Part shown: piece after piece, positions 25,246 through 33,727 of the stretch
How the letters are laid out: the number at the start of each line of letters is the position of its first letter
Position numbering within the stretch: position 1 is the stretch's first letter
The notes under the pieces: model-generated
The model's database searches: none
Told to the model about the DNA's origin: nothing
The model's input: the letters and a program-made list of their open reading frames with translations, nothing else
Assembly: GCA_016716365.1 (NCBI GenBank)
Contig: JADJWM010000017.1
Coordinates: forward strand, 620,001-684,000
Reading direction: 5' to 3'
Origin: Chloracidobacterium sp.
GTDB taxonomy: Bacteria > Acidobacteriota > Blastocatellia > Pyrinomonadales > Pyrinomonadaceae
DNA: 64,000 nt
Position numbers and translations under genes: made by a program

Positions 25246-26505
25246 CTAGTCCTCCGCTTCGTTTCCATCCTCAAAATCCATCGTATCCATGTCGACGTCA
25301 CCGACATTTGGCTGGCCGAGCAGTTTCAGCCAGATGAAACCGGCGGTTCCGGCCGTCAACGAGGCAAGGAGGATCGCCATTTTCGAGGCATTTACCGTTG
25401 AAGCAACGAAACCCGGTTCGCCGCCAACGAACGCCAGGTTCGTTATGAAGATCGACATCGTAAATCCGATCCCCCCTAGCAACCCGGCGCCAAAGACATG
25501 TTTCCAGTTCAAGTCGAGGGGAAGCCGGCAGATCCCGGCGGTCACGGCTAAAAAGGCGATCAGCGTGATCCCGATCGGTTTGCCCACGACCAAGCCTAGG
25601 ATAATACCCAAACTGTTCGAGGAGGCAAGGCTGGCTGCCCAATCGCCGCCGATCACGATACCCGTGTTCACCAGTGCGAAGATCGGAAGGATCGCGAACG
25701 CGACCGGCCGGTGAAGGAAGTGCTCGAGCCGATAAGAAGGCGAATTTTCGTCATCTCGCTTATGCGTGAAGGGAATAGCAAATGCAAGCAAAACGCCGGC
25801 TATCGTAGCGTGCACACCGGACTTGAGCATGCAGAACCACATGATCACGCCGCCGATAAGATAAGGCAACAGGTGCATTATCCGCAGCCGGTTAAGCACC
25901 ACCATCACAAAAAAGGCCGCCAGGGCCAAGCCAAGATATGTGAGCGAAAGTTCGGCCGTATAGAATACCGCGATCACGATGATCGCCCCTAGGTCGTCCA
26001 TCACCGCCAATGCGACTAGAAAGACCTTCAAGGATGCCGGAACGCGGCTGCCGAGCAATGCAAGGACGCCGATCGCGAACGCAATGTCCGTTGCCATCGG
26101 GATACCGATACCGGCCTGGGTTGGCGTGCCGGCATTAAGTCCAAAGTGGATCAATGCCGGAAGGGTTAGGCCGCCGATAGCGCCAAAAATGGGTAACAGG
26201 GCATTTTTAACATTCGAAAGTTCACCGGCATACAACTCACGTTCCAATTCAAGGCCGATCAGAAGGAAGAAGACAGCCATCAGGGCATCATTTACCCAGT
26301 GCTCGATACTCAGCTTGAGTACCCCTTCAAGGCCAAGATAGGTTTTGAGAAAGAAATCAGGATAAGACTTTCCGATCAGGTTGGCGAGGACAAGCGACAG
26401 GGCCGTGCACGCGACAAGGATGATGGCGCTTGATTTCTCGCTATCGAAAAATTCCTTGAATGCTTTTGTAAGCTGAACGTTCCGGATCTTCCTGATAGGT
26501 TTCAT
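25246..26505 (-). CDS. nhaA: Na+/H+ antiporter NhaA
   Basis: 419 residues with about twelve hydrophobic segments. It extrudes Na+ or Li+ in exchange for protons at the inner membrane. Family signatures are present: HWVNDALMAVFFLLIGLELERELYAGEL, GIPMATDIAFAIGVLALLGSRVP and LAVMDDLGAIIVIA with the paired aspartates of the ion site, and GGIGFTMSIFI. The acidic C-terminal tail (VGDVDMDTMDFEDGNEAED) is an extension. A 223-base AT-rich interval upstream probably holds its promoter. Confidence 0.95.
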   Translation of the reverse strand: MKPIRKIRNVQLTKAFKEFFDSEKSSAIILVACTALSLVLANLIGKSYPDFFLKTYLGLEGVLKLSIEHWVNDALMAVFFLLIGLELERELYAGELSNVKNALLPIFGAIGGLTLPALIHFGLNAGTPTQAGIGIPMATDIAFAIGVLALLGSRVPASLKVFLVALAVMDDLGAIIVIAVFYTAELSLTYLGLALAAFFVMVVLNRLRIMHLLPYLIGGVIMWFCMLKSGVHATIAGVLLAFAIPFTHKRDDENSPSYRLEHFLHRPVAFAILPIFALVNTGIVIGGDWAASLASSNSLGIILGLVVGKPIGITLIAFLAVTAGICRLPLDLNWKHVFGAGLLGGIGFTMSIFITNLAFVGGEPGFVASTVNASKMAILLASLTAGTAGFIWLKLLGQPNVGDVDMDTMDFEDGNEAED

Positions 26506-26728
26506 AGGCTGTTCGGACGATAGCCGCCCTTCCCGCGGGAAAGGCGGAGTTAAAACCTGCCCCTACAGATCACACATTTGCGATGCGGAATGAGGACAGG
26601 TGAGCTAACGGCTTTTATAAATAGACTATACGAATCCTTGGAAAATTCAATTTAGAGAAACTTTGGCATGAAGTGAGTAGGGTGAAGCTCTTTCGGGCTG
26701 CTTGGAAGCGCGAACATGGGCAACTCAG

Positions 26729-27736
26729 CTAAAGCTTAAGTTTCGCCACCATTCCGGCCGGACCGACGGCCCAGATTGCCTTTTTCCCCATAGCGGCGAC
26801 CGCATTGAGGTTTTCCGTTCCGATCCTTTTCCAGCTTGCTCCCCCGTCTTCGGACAGGTCAGTTCCATTCGTTCCGACAGCGATGATGGTACGGCCGTCA
26901 ATATATGCCACCGCCGAACGATAGCCGGTGAGCCCTTCGTCCGCCGTCCAGGTCTTTCCGCCGTCGCGGGTGAACGCGAGGTTGCGTTTCGCTTCGTTGG
27001 GCTTTTCATAATCGCCGCCGACAATCACTCCGTTTCTTGCGTCCCGCATTGCGATCGAGAAGATGCCGCTACCCGCCGTACCTTTTGTGATCGGTGTCGT
27101 CGCAACGTTCCACGTCCGGGCCCGGTCGTTTGAATAAAAGACACGAGCTTCATTTCCGCCAGTCACAAGGAAGACCTGATTTTCACCTACTCGAAGCAAA
27201 CACGTACCGCTCGCGGCAAATGCGGCTTCGCCATCCTTCGCGGCAGGGAGTTGGTTGCTTAAGATCTGTGTCCAGGCTTCGCCGTTGCTCGTACTTATCA
27301 GCACATAATGACCGTCGACCGGGTCGCCCATCGCGATGCAGTTCTTAGCGTCCCAACAGGCTATGGCGTCGAAAAAAGCCTTTTCGTCCTTATTCCTAAA
27401 CTGTTCTTTCCAGTTATCTCCGCCGTCGGTGGTTCTGTAGATGCGTGAGGCTTCGCCGTTGCCGATGCTGAGGATGTAGGCGGTCTTTGCATCGAATGCC
27501 TCGATGTCGCGGAAATCCAGCTTTTCGGCACCGGGAACCGTCATAACCTTCCACGTCTTGCCGCCGTCGGTCGTTCTGATCACCGTTCCGCCGGTGCCGC
27601 TGGCCCAAACGATCTTCTCGTTTACGACCGAAAGCCCGCGAAAAGAGGCGGTCGTATCGACCGTTTGTTTCACCCACTGTCCTGACACAGCCGTGGAAAG
27701 GAAAAGCAAAAATATCGATAAAAAAGTTGACTTCAT
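26729..27736 (-). CDS. Secreted YCF48-like beta-propeller protein
   Basis: 335 residues from ATG 27736, with a signal peptide (MKSTFLSIFLLFLSTAVSGQ). Repeated blades carry the BNR/Asp-box signature (TTDGGKTWK, TTDGGDNWKE, TSNGEAWTQ, SNDRARTWN, TRDGGKTWT, SEDGGASWKR), about six in total, as in photosystem II assembly factor YCF48 and sialidase-type propellers. In heterotrophs this family is of unknown function, probably extracytoplasmic binding. The frame is open further to 28207, but that extension overlaps the epimerase gene and has no family character. Confidence 0.85.
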   Translation of the reverse strand: MKSTFLSIFLLFLSTAVSGQWVKQTVDTTASFRGLSVVNEKIVWASGTGGTVIRTTDGGKTWKVMTVPGAEKLDFRDIEAFDAKTAYILSIGNGEASRIYRTTDGGDNWKEQFRNKDEKAFFDAIACWDAKNCIAMGDPVDGHYVLISTSNGEAWTQILSNQLPAAKDGEAAFAASGTCLLRVGENQVFLVTGGNEARVFYSNDRARTWNVATTPITKGTAGSGIFSIAMRDARNGVIVGGDYEKPNEAKRNLAFTRDGGKTWTADEGLTGYRSAVAYIDGRTIIAVGTNGTDLSEDGGASWKRIGTENLNAVAAMGKKAIWAVGPAGMVAKLKL

Positions 27737-27861
27737 AACCCGTTCCGACAACTCCCGAACAAGTGATATGTGATAAATGATAGCTGAAAGCACAGTACGG
27801 TCTAAATTCTTATCTATCATCTTTGAACCATCGGCTATTCGGACGAAGATCATGTTGCCGC

Positions 27862-28824
27862 TTAATTTGGTCGACCATTCATCCTCCGCCAGCGTTCGCA
27901 AAGATCTCGGCACGCCGGCTCCCATTCCGGAAACTCGAATTCGAACCCGGAATCGGTCAGAAGCTTCGGCACCACTCGGCGGCTTTTCAGGATGAGCTCT
28001 GTCTCCGACCTCATAAAGAAGGCCCCGACTGCAAGCTGCCATTCGAAGGCGGGCAAGCCGAACAGGGCTCCCCATGTTTCGCGAAAGATCCGCATGAATT
28101 CGCGGTTCGGCAGCGGATTGGGCGAGGAGAGATTGATCGGGCCCGAGAGCTCTTCGTGTTCGATCAGCCAGTAGACCGAGCGGATGAAATCCTGATCGTG
28201 TATCCACGAAATATACTGCCGACCACTCGCCGCCGTGCCGCCGAGGCCTTTGCGAACGAGGCCGAGCAGCGTGTCAAAGATGCCGCCGCGATCGGGGCTC
28301 ATCGTCATCGCGGAACGCATCAGCACTTTGCGCGTTTTGGGCGTGTCGGCTTCATTTGCCGTCTGCTCCCACGCGGTAGCAACGTCGATGCTGAAGTTCC
28401 ACGTATCGGGGGCGTCTTCTTCGTGGCCGCCGATGATTCCGGTCACGTCGTCGTTGGGAGCATCGAACCGGTGGGCATAGATCGTCGCCGTGCTCGCCTG
28501 CAGCCAAACTTTCGGTGGATTCGCCGCGGCTGCAATTGCTTCACCGACAACCCGAGTCGAATCCACCCGCGAATCCATCATCTGCCGACGGTTTTCATCG
28601 TTGTACCGGCAATTCACGTTGCGGCCGGCGAGGTTGATGACAACGTCAGCACCATCGATCTCAGCCGCCCACGACCCGAGAGTCTTGCCGTCCCATTCTT
28701 TGGTCCGCCATTCGCGCTTCTCCGGCGAGCGACCAAGGACGACAACCTCGTGGCCGTCGCCGTGGAATGCCCGGGCCAGAACCGTTCCGACCTGTCCGGT
28801 ACCGCCTGGGATGACTATCTTCAT
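27862..28824 (-). CDS. SDR-family epimerase, TIGR01777/YfcH type
   Basis: 320 residues. A Rossmann glycine motif GGTGQVG lies at residues 7-13. VVINLAGRNVNCRYNDENRRQMMDSRVDSTRVV is the TIGR01777 signature, and the C-terminal DUF1731-like domain (GALFGLPAFEWQLAVGAFFMRSETELILKSRRVVPKLL) is intact. Proteins of this group are atypical short-chain dehydrogenases of unknown substrate; E. coli YfcH belongs here. It lies downstream of serA on the same strand, with an inverted-repeat element between them. Confidence 0.9.
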   Translation of the reverse strand: MKIVIPGGTGQVGTVLARAFHGDGHEVVVLGRSPEKREWRTKEWDGKTLGSWAAEIDGADVVINLAGRNVNCRYNDENRRQMMDSRVDSTRVVGEAIAAAANPPKVWLQASTATIYAHRFDAPNDDVTGIIGGHEEDAPDTWNFSIDVATAWEQTANEADTPKTRKVLMRSAMTMSPDRGGIFDTLLGLVRKGLGGTAASGRQYISWIHDQDFIRSVYWLIEHEELSGPINLSSPNPLPNREFMRIFRETWGALFGLPAFEWQLAVGAFFMRSETELILKSRRVVPKLLTDSGFEFEFPEWEPACRDLCERWRRMNGRPN

Positions 28825-28833
28825 AGGAAAAAC

Positions 28834-28916
28834 TTTGCCCGCGAATTACGCGAATCATCGCGGATAGATGAAAGAAGTTTTCTGATTAGCGTCCATTTGC
28901 GTTATTCGCGGGCAAA
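28834..28916. repeat. Long inverted repeat between serA and the epimerase gene
   Basis: TTTGCCCGCGAAT (28834-28846) and ATTCGCGGGCAAA (28904-28916) match perfectly as an inverted repeat. Continuing inward the arms stay complementary to about 22 bases with two mismatches, leaving a loop of about 40 bases. On the minus strand the structure is followed by GTTTTTCC, so it could also terminate serA transcripts. It looks like a REP or MITE-type element. Confidence 0.7.
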
Positions 28917-28922
28917 AGATTC

Positions 28923-30158
28923 TCAGTAAACCATCCGGGTCTTTACCGTTCCCGGCACGTCTTTCAGCAATTCGAACGCCTCTTTCGACAGTTTCGATTC
29001 CACATCCAGGATCACGTAGCCGATCTCAGGGTTAGTGTTCAGGTACTGGCCGACGATGTTGATGCCGCGTTTCGATAGCCGCGAGTTTATCTCGCCCAGC
29101 ACGCCCGGAACATTGCGGTGGATGTGGAGGATCCGATGCGTGCCGGCCTGCGGGGGCAGGGAAACGGGCGGGACTGTGTGTGAGCCTTCCGAGGTGCCGA
29201 AGTCAAGGTATTTGATCAGCTTCGACGTGACATCGAGGCCGATGCTCGCCTGGGCTTCTTCCGTCGAACCGCCGATGTGCGGCGTGAGGATCACGTTCGG
29301 CAGGTTTTGCAGGACGCTCTCGAATTTATCGCCGCTCTTTTCCGGTTCCTCGGGGAAGACATCGACCGCGGCTCCGGCGAGTTTTCCCGACTTTAACGCC
29401 CTTGCCAGAGCATCCAGATCGACGACATCGCCGCGGCTGTGGTTGATGAGGATGCTGCCCTTTCGCATCGCCTTCAGCGCGTCGGCGTCGATCATGTTGC
29501 GGGTTGTTGCGTCCGAGGGCACGTGAAGCGTTACAACGTTCGACCGTTTCAGCAGGTCCTTCAACTCCGGCGTCTGCTTTGCGTTGCCCAAGGGGAGTTT
29601 GGTGGCGATGTCGTAATAGATCACCTGCATCCCCATCGCCTCGGCCATCGTCGACACCTGTGAGCCGATGTTGCCGTACCCGATGATCCCAAGCGTCTTT
29701 CCGCGAAGCTCGAAACTCCCCTTCGCCTCCTTCAGCCACTCCCCGCGATGCGCCGCCGCGTTCTTGTCCGCGATCTTGCGGATCAGCATTACGCACAACC
29801 CAATGATCAACTCCGCCACCGACCGCGTGTTCGAATAAGGCGCATTAAAAACCGCGACACCGTTTTCCGTCGCGGCCTTCAGGTCGACCTGATTGACCCC
29901 GATGCAAAATGCACCGATGGCGAGAAGCTTGTCGGCGGCCTCGATCACGTCTTTCGTGATCCGCGTTTTCGACCTTATCCCGAGCAGATGAACCCCCTTA
30001 ACTGCGTCGATCAACTGAGCCTCGCTCAGAGCTCCGCCAATGCGCTCGATCTGCGTGTAGCCGGCGGCTTCGAGCTCTCGAACGGCGGCGTCGGAGATGT
30101 TCTCAAGCAGAAGAACCTTGATCTTATTTCTAGGGTATGATGTGGCCGCGGCGGTCAT
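28923..30158 (-). CDS. serA: D-3-phosphoglycerate dehydrogenase
   Basis: 411 residues, the length of the E. coli-type enzyme. It oxidises 3-phosphoglycerate to 3-phosphohydroxypyruvate, the first step of serine synthesis. Features: the substrate domain with LLGIRSKTRITKDVIEAADKL, the NAD-binding GIIGYGNIGSQVS, the catalytic Arg/Glu/His regions (NHSRGDVVD, DVFPEEPE, LTPHIGGSTEEAQ), and a C-terminal ACT domain (HRILHIHRNVPGVLGEINSRLSKRGINI) for serine feedback. Confidence 0.95.
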   Translation of the reverse strand: MTAAATSYPRNKIKVLLLENISDAAVRELEAAGYTQIERIGGALSEAQLIDAVKGVHLLGIRSKTRITKDVIEAADKLLAIGAFCIGVNQVDLKAATENGVAVFNAPYSNTRSVAELIIGLCVMLIRKIADKNAAAHRGEWLKEAKGSFELRGKTLGIIGYGNIGSQVSTMAEAMGMQVIYYDIATKLPLGNAKQTPELKDLLKRSNVVTLHVPSDATTRNMIDADALKAMRKGSILINHSRGDVVDLDALARALKSGKLAGAAVDVFPEEPEKSGDKFESVLQNLPNVILTPHIGGSTEEAQASIGLDVTSKLIKYLDFGTSEGSHTVPPVSLPPQAGTHRILHIHRNVPGVLGEINSRLSKRGINIVGQYLNTNPEIGYVILDVESKLSKEAFELLKDVPGTVKTRMVY

Positions 30159-30214
30159 AAGCTGTCGAGTATATCAAATCTATAGACGGGCGAGGCTAAG
30201 ACGAGGGCAGCGCA

Positions 30215-31432
30215 TTAATCACGAAGCGCTTTTATGATTTCTGTGGTTGCGGGCGTTCCAGTCGCCCTCCGATTCCGTTCATATGACCCGTCAGGATCGA
30301 GTCCAAATGCCTCAAGTATTTCCCTCTTTATCGCCCGGTTTTTCGGATTTCTGAGATCAAATAATGATATGAAATGTTTGCTCAAATCGAAGTTATAGAT
30401 TCCACCGCCGTCAATAGTCCTGAAAATATCGCCGGAATCAAAGCGTGGTCGGAAGCCTATAGAGTAATAACCGAAGGGATTGCTGATCTTTCTCGAAGGA
30501 TGGTTCTCGGGCACGTTGGGATTATCTTCGACAAGATACTTATCGAAGACAGCGAGAGGAAGTTCCCGGTGGATCAGTCCCCATTGAAGGAACACAATCG
30601 GACGCCGATCTATGCTTCGACCGTAAGAGATTGGAAACTCAAATTCTTCATCCGTAAGTTCTTTATGTCCAATCAGTTCGTACTCGCCATACAGGATGAC
30701 ATTATCCATCATAACGTCGGACGGGAGCTTTGGAGCGCGTTCAAGTTCCGCTATGTCTATCCTCGGATTAGGCGAGCTAAATGCAAAGAGTTGAATCAGA
30801 ACGGGCGGTCCCATAAGCAAATTGAGACCGTGTTTCTCAGTTAACAAACCGGATTTTCGGAGCTTATTAATATCCAGCAACACCCGGCCGAATCCGAAAA
30901 GCTCTCTGCTTAGCTTAAAGCTAAAATAGTCGCCCGCTCTGAACCGAACTCTTTTCCGTTTGCCGCGCTTAAACTTTTCGATCTGCGACAAATGATCTAT
31001 CGGCGATTGACTAATGAATTCTGCAACCGTTTCTTCGATACGTCTTTCAACCGCAAGTTCCGGTTTATCCCAACGACTTGAATAAAAAGTTGTTTGGGTG
31101 GTGTGGTTTCCGATCGTGATCACACCATGGTTGTTTACTTCCAGATAAACACCGATCGGGTTTCTTTGCCCGAGTGTAGATGAAGATAGTTTCTTCTCTT
31201 TGCCCTTTGAGGTTTTCGGCAGCAGAACTGTTCGATTCCTAGTTAACTCGTTGTAATTACTTTCCGAATATCGGAAGTCCACAGAAACAATGTGTCGCTT
31301 TATTATGTCGCCTTCGTAAAATAAAAAGCCGTCGGTAGGATAACCATCTTTCAACGCAACCCTGTCCCAGTGGCTTTCCAGTGGTTCAAGTCCAAAGTAT
31401 TTTCTCTGGGCGTTTGTAAGTTCAAAGGCCAT
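30215..31432 (-). CDS. Imm26-domain protein in a low-GC gene
   Basis: 405 residues. The N-terminal half (MAFELTNAQRKYFGLEPLES, GDIIKRHIVS, VLLPKTSKGKEKKLSSSTL, TIGNHTTQTTFYSS) is a conserved block I associate with proteins annotated as immunity 26/phosphotriesterase HocA family. The central block RFRAGDYFSFKLSRELFGFGRVLLDI is the Imm26 domain. Imm26 is predicted to neutralise polymorphic toxins, but the biochemical role is unproven. Base composition is about 40% GC against about 58-60% around it, which points to recent acquisition. No toxin or mobile gene lies beside it. Confidence 0.75.
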   Translation of the reverse strand: MAFELTNAQRKYFGLEPLESHWDRVALKDGYPTDGFLFYEGDIIKRHIVSVDFRYSESNYNELTRNRTVLLPKTSKGKEKKLSSSTLGQRNPIGVYLEVNNHGVITIGNHTTQTTFYSSRWDKPELAVERRIEETVAEFISQSPIDHLSQIEKFKRGKRKRVRFRAGDYFSFKLSRELFGFGRVLLDINKLRKSGLLTEKHGLNLLMGPPVLIQLFAFSSPNPRIDIAELERAPKLPSDVMMDNVILYGEYELIGHKELTDEEFEFPISYGRSIDRRPIVFLQWGLIHRELPLAVFDKYLVEDNPNVPENHPSRKISNPFGYYSIGFRPRFDSGDIFRTIDGGGIYNFDLSKHFISLFDLRNPKNRAIKREILEAFGLDPDGSYERNRRATGTPATTEIIKALRD

Positions 31433-31464
31433 AAGTTGCTAAATACTCTAGGACGAGAAATCAA

Positions 31465-31489
31465 TGGCCAGCCACGCAACGACTGGCCA
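31465..31489 (-). terminator. Possible terminator downstream of lpdA
   Basis: A 7-bp stem TGGCCAG / CTGGCCA (31465-31471, 31483-31489) is followed on the minus strand by TTGATTTC, a weak T-rich tail. It lies in the 82-base gap between lpdA and the Imm26 gene. Confidence 0.4.
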
Positions 31490-31514
31490 CGATTTTCTGC
31501 GAACTGACAACAAT

Positions 31515-32924
31515 TTACATATGAATCGTCAGATCATGCACGCCCTCGGCCGCTTCCATGATGGATTCCGAAACGGTCGGGTGGGCGTGGATGGTGCGGC
31601 CAAGTTCGTCGGCGGTGGTTTCGAGGGCCATCGCTACGACGCATTCGGCGAGCAGTTCGGTGGCGTGCGGGCCGATGATATGGACGCCGAGGACCTCATC
31701 GTATTTCTTCTCGGCGACGATCTTGACGAAGCCGTCGGTTTCGCCGAGGATGCGGGCCTTGCCTGAGGCCGAGAAGGGGAATTTGCCGACTTTCACGTCG
31801 TATCCGGCTTCCTTTGCCTTGGCTTCGGTCAGGCCGACGCTAGCCACTTCCGGATCGCAGTAGGTGCAGTTAGGGACGAGGTTTTGCTTGATCGGCTCGA
31901 CCTTTTTACCGGCGATCTTTTCCACGACCATGATGCCTTCCTTTGAGGCGAGGTGGGCGAGCCAGGCGGTGTCGATGACGTCGCCGATGGCGAAAACGTT
32001 CGGCTCGTCGGTTTCGCAGAATTCGTTCACCTTGATCGTGCCGCGGGGGTTGACGACGACCTTGGTTTTGTCCAGCCCGAGGTTTTCAAGATAAGGCATG
32101 CGGCCGACGGCGACGAGGAGCATTTCGGCTTCGAAGGCGACGTCTTCGCCCTTCGCGTTCTTACCCGAAACCTTCACGCCCTTCTTCGATTTCTCCATCT
32201 TGTCGAGCTTGATGCCCGTCTCGCATTTGATCCCCTGCTTTTTGAACGCCCGGGCGAGTTCTTTGGAAACGTCGGCGTCTTCGATCGGGACGATGCGATC
32301 GAGCAGCTCGATGACCGTCGTGTCGCAGCCGAAGCGGTGATAAACGCTGGCGAATTCGACGCCCACGGCACCGGAACCCATCACGACCATCGACTTCGGC
32401 ACCTGGGTGAGCTCAAGGATCTGATCCGAGTTGACGACCTGCTTCCCGTCAACCTCAAACCCCGGGATCGGCCGCACGACCGAGCCGGTGGCGATGATGA
32501 TGTTTTTCGTGTCGATCGTCTCTTTCTTTCCGTCGGCCAGATCGACATCGACCTTGCCCTTGCCGGCGATCTTGCCGAAGCCGTTGAAGACGGTGACCTT
32601 GTTTTTCTTCATCAGATAGGTCACGCCGGCCGAGTTCTTTGCCACCACGTCGGATTTGTACTTCTGCACGCCGCCCCAATCGAAGCTCAGGTCCTTTACT
32701 TTCAGGCCGAAGTTCTCGAAGTGGCCGGCCTTGTCGTAAAGATGAGCAGCGTTCAGCAAGGCTTTCGTCGGGATGCACCCGCGTAGGCCGCAGGTGCCGC
32801 CGAGGCGGGCGTCTTTTTCTTTTTCGACCAGCGCTACTTTCAAACCAAGTTGTCCCGCCCGAACGGCCGCAACATAACCGCCGGGCCCCGATCCGATAAT
32901 TACGACGTCAAATTGTTCAGCCAA
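31515..32924 (-). CDS. lpdA: Dihydrolipoyl dehydrogenase (E3)
   Basis: 469 residues. It reoxidises dihydrolipoamide of 2-oxoacid dehydrogenase complexes. FAD-binding GSGPGGYVAAVRAGQLG, the redox disulfide region (GGTCGLRGCIPTKALL, where CxxxxC is formed by the two cysteines flanking GLRG), the NAD-binding GSGAVGVEFASVYHRFG, AIGDVIDTAWLAHLASKEG and the C-terminal HAHPTVSESIMEAA with its catalytic His-Glu pair are all present. The usual GGTCLNVGCIP reads GGTCGLRGCIP here. The start is TTG 32924, supported by GAGGG eight bases upstream. Likely partner of the E2 at 19776-21524. Confidence 0.93.
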   Translation of the reverse strand: MAEQFDVVIIGSGPGGYVAAVRAGQLGLKVALVEKEKDARLGGTCGLRGCIPTKALLNAAHLYDKAGHFENFGLKVKDLSFDWGGVQKYKSDVVAKNSAGVTYLMKKNKVTVFNGFGKIAGKGKVDVDLADGKKETIDTKNIIIATGSVVRPIPGFEVDGKQVVNSDQILELTQVPKSMVVMGSGAVGVEFASVYHRFGCDTTVIELLDRIVPIEDADVSKELARAFKKQGIKCETGIKLDKMEKSKKGVKVSGKNAKGEDVAFEAEMLLVAVGRMPYLENLGLDKTKVVVNPRGTIKVNEFCETDEPNVFAIGDVIDTAWLAHLASKEGIMVVEKIAGKKVEPIKQNLVPNCTYCDPEVASVGLTEAKAKEAGYDVKVGKFPFSASGKARILGETDGFVKIVAEKKYDEVLGVHIIGPHATELLAECVVAMALETTADELGRTIHAHPTVSESIMEAAEGVHDLTIHM

Positions 32925-33352
32925 TGCTTTACCCTCGTTTACTAGACTTATTAAATAGAGCGAAACTGCAATTATAAGCGTTCCATCACTCTATTCCAAA
33001 GATAGCGGCTTCGGCGACCAAAAGGCTTCACCGGGCGGGTATCGCCTGAGCAAGCCGTCTCACGACCGTAACAAAGTGAGACGGGCTAAGTGGTCTGAAG
33101 ACAACGCTTAGACCCCAAAATCGTCTCACTTGGCGGGAGAGAGCGGGCACGTGAGACGATCTTACGCCTAACTACATGTAATTACATTGATTACGCCATT
33201 GGCTAGAATCTTTCTGTTTCAAAGATCGAAGCGGCCTCAAGTCCTAGGTGTTGCGTATGCCACACGATGTGTTATACCTGAAACTAATTTCCCCGGGCAA
33301 GAGGTTTTTCATGAGGTTGGTGAAAATTGCCTGTCTGCTTAGAATAAGCGTC
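32925..33352. other. Intergenic region with hairpin cluster
   Basis: 428 bases with no credible gene; the frame open from 33248 is the upstream extension of the rhodanese gene and has no start signal. The middle (33050-33160) contains related inverted repeats described separately. The distal part is AT-rich and may hold the rhodanese promoter. Confidence 0.4.
33055..33159. repeat. Pair of hairpins sharing GTCTCAC/GTGAGAC arms
   Basis: CCGTCTCAC (33055-33063) with GTGAGACGG (33076-33084), and TCGTCTCAC (33121-33129) with GTGAGACGA (33151-33159), are two perfect 9-bp inverted repeats with the same seven-base core. Between them lies CTAAG-TGGTCT...GCTTAGACC (33086-33114), which can form two mutually exclusive smaller stems. 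None has a T-tract. Confidence 0.7.
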
Positions 33353-33727
33353 ATGGACCATTCACAGGAGTTTTTGAAGCTCGTCGACGAGGCGAAGGCC
33401 GGCGTTCGCGAGGTTTCCGTGAATGAAACGCTGGAACGCCTGGAAAACGGGGCCGTTCTGATCGACGTCCGCGAGGACAAGGAATACGCGGCCGGACATG
33501 CCGCCGGAGCCGAGCACATCGGCCGCGGCGTAATAGAGCGGGACATCGTCGCGAAACATCCCGAGAAGTCGGAAGAGCTTATTCTTTACTGCGGCGGCGG
33601 CTATCGCTCGGCGTTGGCCGCCGAAAGCCTGCAAAAGATGGGCTATACGAACGTATGGTCGATGGCCGGCGGGTGGTCGGCGTGGAAGGAAGTGGAGGCT
33701 CCGATAGAAAACAATGCCAATGACTAA
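33353..33727 (+). CDS. Single-domain rhodanese
   Basis: 124 residues from ATG 33353. It is a sulfurtransferase moving sulfane sulfur between thiols. The fold is recognised by GAVLIDVREDKEYAAGHAAGAEHI and the active-site loop YCGGGYRS with the catalytic cysteine, then WSMAGGWSAWKEV. No signal peptide from this start, so cytoplasmic. The next gene overlaps its end by 14 bases, which suggests co-expression. Confidence 0.88.
   Translation: MDHSQEFLKLVDEAKAGVREVSVNETLERLENGAVLIDVREDKEYAAGHAAGAEHIGRGVIERDIVAKHPEKSEELILYCGGGYRSALAAESLQKMGYTNVWSMAGGWSAWKEVEAPIENNAND

Noticed and set aside
27737..28207. N-terminal extension of the YCF48-like protein
   Set aside because: Overlaps the epimerase gene on the same strand and precedes a clear signal peptide starting at 27736.
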